Assembly: GCA_947382625.1 (NCBI GenBank)
Contig: CANDAG010000003.1
Coordinates: 91,751 to 155,750, forward strand
DNA from: an uncultured Lachnospiraceae bacterium
GTDB lineage: Bacteria; Bacillota; Clostridia; Lachnospirales; Lachnospiraceae
Reading direction: 5' to 3'
Length of the DNA: 64,000 nt
Under the pieces are notes generated by a model. It did not search any database. It had not been told where the DNA came from and saw only the letters and a program-made list of their open reading frames with translations. Positions 62,854-64,000 of the stretch are shown in pieces. A program made the position numbers and the translations under genes. Positions within the stretch are counted from its first letter, which is position 1; each line of letters opens with the position of its first letter.

Positions 62854-63759
62854 TTGCATAAATATATGAGGTCTATAGGCTTTAGCAAAATAACAGATAG
62901 AAAAGAGCTACAAAAGCTTATAACAAATGTAATACTTGAAGGAAAAGAGCGCTCTTATACCTCTAATGGAGAAGAAGAACTGCTGGCTGAATTTTGCAGA
63001 GATTTTGCTGAAGACAGCGAAAATGGATCAGGGGCTTCGATAGGGATTGCTGTATGTGGAGAATTTGACAGCGATGACAAATTTACTTATGATTATTATT
63101 TTCCCTATTTGAGGGGAACTCATATCAGTTCCGAGGAAGATATCTCTGTAGAAAGGCATGCTGCCCAGGAATCCTATGCAGGCGTGTGCGATGATGTCAG
63201 AATTGGCGTTTCATTAATTTTTTACTTACAGAATATGATTCCCTATGTAAAGGCCAAAAATTCTGATATCCTGCCGGTAAGGGGAACAACTCTCACCTTA
63301 TCGGCGCTTTCCACCGAAGGCACGGTCATGATGCCTATTAACAAAAGCGAAAAGGATCTGATCAGGAATCAGCAGATGGCAACAAACAGAAGTCAGCTGC
63401 TTAATGCGGCGCGAAGAGGAGACGAAAGCGCAATCGAAAGCCTGACACTTGAGGATATGGATACCTACACTACAATCTCCAGGCGGATACAAAAGGAGGA
63501 TGTGTTCAGCCTGGTAGATACTTACTTTATGCCTTATGGAGTGGAGTGTGATCATTATTCAATCCTGGGTGAAATCCTAGAGTGCGGTCTGATCAGAAAT
63601 AATCTGACAGAAGAAGATATCTATATAATGACGATCAGTTGTAATGATGTTGTATTTGATCTTTGTATCAATAAGGAAGATATTTATGGAGAGCCTGCCA
63701 TAGGGAGAAGATTTAAAGGTATTGTGTGGATGCAGGGGCATATTAATTTTCCTGATTGA
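62854..63759 (+). CDS. DUF3881-family protein
   Basis: A 301-residue soluble protein beginning MHKYMRSIGFSKITDRKELQKL. This start and the NKSEKDLIRNQQMATNRSQLLNAARRGDESAIESL segment fit the family I know as DUF3881, found almost only in Lachnospiraceae and relatives. No catalytic motif is evident and the function is unknown. The TTG at 62854, eight bases after GGAGG (62841-62845), is preferred to the GTG at 62845, which overlaps the ribosome site. It follows serS by 27 bases. Confidence 0.8.
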   Translation: MHKYMRSIGFSKITDRKELQKLITNVILEGKERSYTSNGEEELLAEFCRDFAEDSENGSGASIGIAVCGEFDSDDKFTYDYYFPYLRGTHISSEEDISVERHAAQESYAGVCDDVRIGVSLIFYLQNMIPYVKAKNSDILPVRGTTLTLSALSTEGTVMMPINKSEKDLIRNQQMATNRSQLLNAARRGDESAIESLTLEDMDTYTTISRRIQKEDVFSLVDTYFMPYGVECDHYSILGEILECGLIRNNLTEEDIYIMTISCNDVVFDLCINKEDIYGEPAIGRRFKGIVWMQGHINFPD

Positions 63760-63786
63760 TAAATAAAAAAATACGGAATTTTCTTA

Positions 63787-63815
63787 TTGTCATAGACAAA
63801 TGTTTATGCTAAAAT
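63787..63815 (+). promoter_or_regulatory. Promoter of tRNA-Arg
   Basis: TTGTCA (63787-63792) and TAAAAT (63810-63815) are 17 bases apart, with an extended -10 TGC, ending 11 bases before the tRNA. Confidence 0.8.
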
Positions 63816-63826
63816 AAACAAGTGAT

Positions 63827-63900
63827 GTTTCCGTAGCTCAGCAGGATAGAGCGACCGCCTCCTAAGCGGTAGGTCGGGTGTTCGAATCACCTCGGGAACG
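63827..63900 (+). tRNA. tRNA-Arg (anticodon CCT)
   Basis: A complete 74-base cloverleaf. Acceptor stem GTTTCCG pairs with CGGGAAC (one G-T pair), the anticodon stem ACCGC/GCGGT carries loop CTCCTAA (anticodon CCT), and the T arm includes GTTCGAATCAC. The discriminator is G and CCA is not encoded. Confidence 0.96.
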
Positions 63901-63910
63901 TGGAAGATAG

Positions 63911-63947
63911 CCGAAAGCCTTTATTTTTAAGGGCTTTCGGTTTTTTT
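63911..63947 (+). terminator. Terminator after tRNA-Arg
   Basis: CCGAAAGCC (63911-63919) pairs with GGCTTTCGG (63932-63940), followed by seven T. The stem is the same sequence as in the terminator at 19171-19200. Confidence 0.88.
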
Positions 63948-63950
63948 AAT

Positions 63951-63996
63951 GGGCTTTAGCCCGTTGAGTACATCGGAGTTTCTCCCAACGGAGAAA
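63951..63996 (+). other. Two small hairpins at the window edge
   Basis: GGGC-TTTA-GCCC (63951-63962) is followed by TTTCTCC-CAAC-GGAGAAA (63979-63996), a perfect 7-bp stem. The GGAGAAATGG could also be the ribosome site and start of a gene that leaves the window. No more can be said here. Confidence 0.35.
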
Positions 63997-64000
63997 TGGA

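Overview
This 64 kb window looks like the replication-origin region of a low-to-mid-GC Firmicute, most likely an anaerobic gut Clostridium of the family Lachnospiraceae. The evidence is the Clostridia/Bacillus origin gene order (gyrA-gyrB-recF-S4 protein-dnaN-dnaA | oriC | rpmH-rnpA-yidD-yidC-jag-mnmE-mnmG-rsmG-parS-parA-parB-serS), strong GGAGG ribosome sites with frequent TTG/GTG starts, and several families I know mainly from this group (DUF4446, DUF3881, DUF4358, DUF1538 with a PII protein, YesM/YesN two-component systems). The genus cannot be fixed from sequence alone. No prophage, insertion sequence, rRNA operon or CRISPR array was seen.

Layout. 1-3.5 kb: end of a transglutaminase membrane protein, then a split pair of enzymes for the last two purine-synthesis steps and a small unknown gene. 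3.5-12.9 kb (minus strand): a carbohydrate ABC importer (two permeases, a lipoprotein receptor, no ATPase) regulated by a YesM-like kinase and YesN-like regulator; a second receptor lipoprotein and an AAA/DUF4143 ATPase belong to the two-component operon. 12.9-19.2 kb (plus): a probable operon degV-sufC-sufB-ABC exporter pair, ending at a strong terminator. 19.2-25.7 kb: an Rpn-family nuclease, an XRE/membrane protein/CPBP protease module, a VanW-like secreted protein, tRNA-Gly, a TSCPD protein and MurG. 26-29.7 kb: an SGNH/MBOAT O-acylation pair with a DUF4358 lipoprotein, separated by a 136-bp foldback element. 29.7-35.4 kb: exonuclease III, a PII-like/DUF1538 pair and a DUF2975-XRE-DUF4173 module. 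35.5-40.6 kb (minus): L-arabinose catabolism (araR, araA, ribulokinase, araD).

40.7-50.9 kb (minus): flotillin, gyrA, gyrB, recF, S4 protein, dnaN, dnaA, all reading away from the origin. The origin is bipartite, with DnaA boxes both upstream of dnaA (about 51.0-51.14 kb) and between dnaA and dnaN (49.40-49.51 kb). 51.4-63.8 kb (plus): rpmH, rnpA, yidD, yidC, jag, mnmE, mnmG, rsmG, an orphan NarL-type regulator, two perfect parS sites, parA, parB, DUF4446, serS, DUF3881 and tRNA-Arg.

The least explained signals are a family of at least five small intergenic hairpins with a nearly constant loop but different, mutually compensating stems; the 136-bp foldback with 19-bp perfect terminal inverted repeats; a CRP-type palindrome just downstream of the promoter of the ATPase/two-component operon; a minimal SufBC system in which the Cys of E. 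coli SufB scaffold chemistry appears absent; and the PII/DUF1538 pair. All family assignments come from reading motifs by eye; no database search was run.
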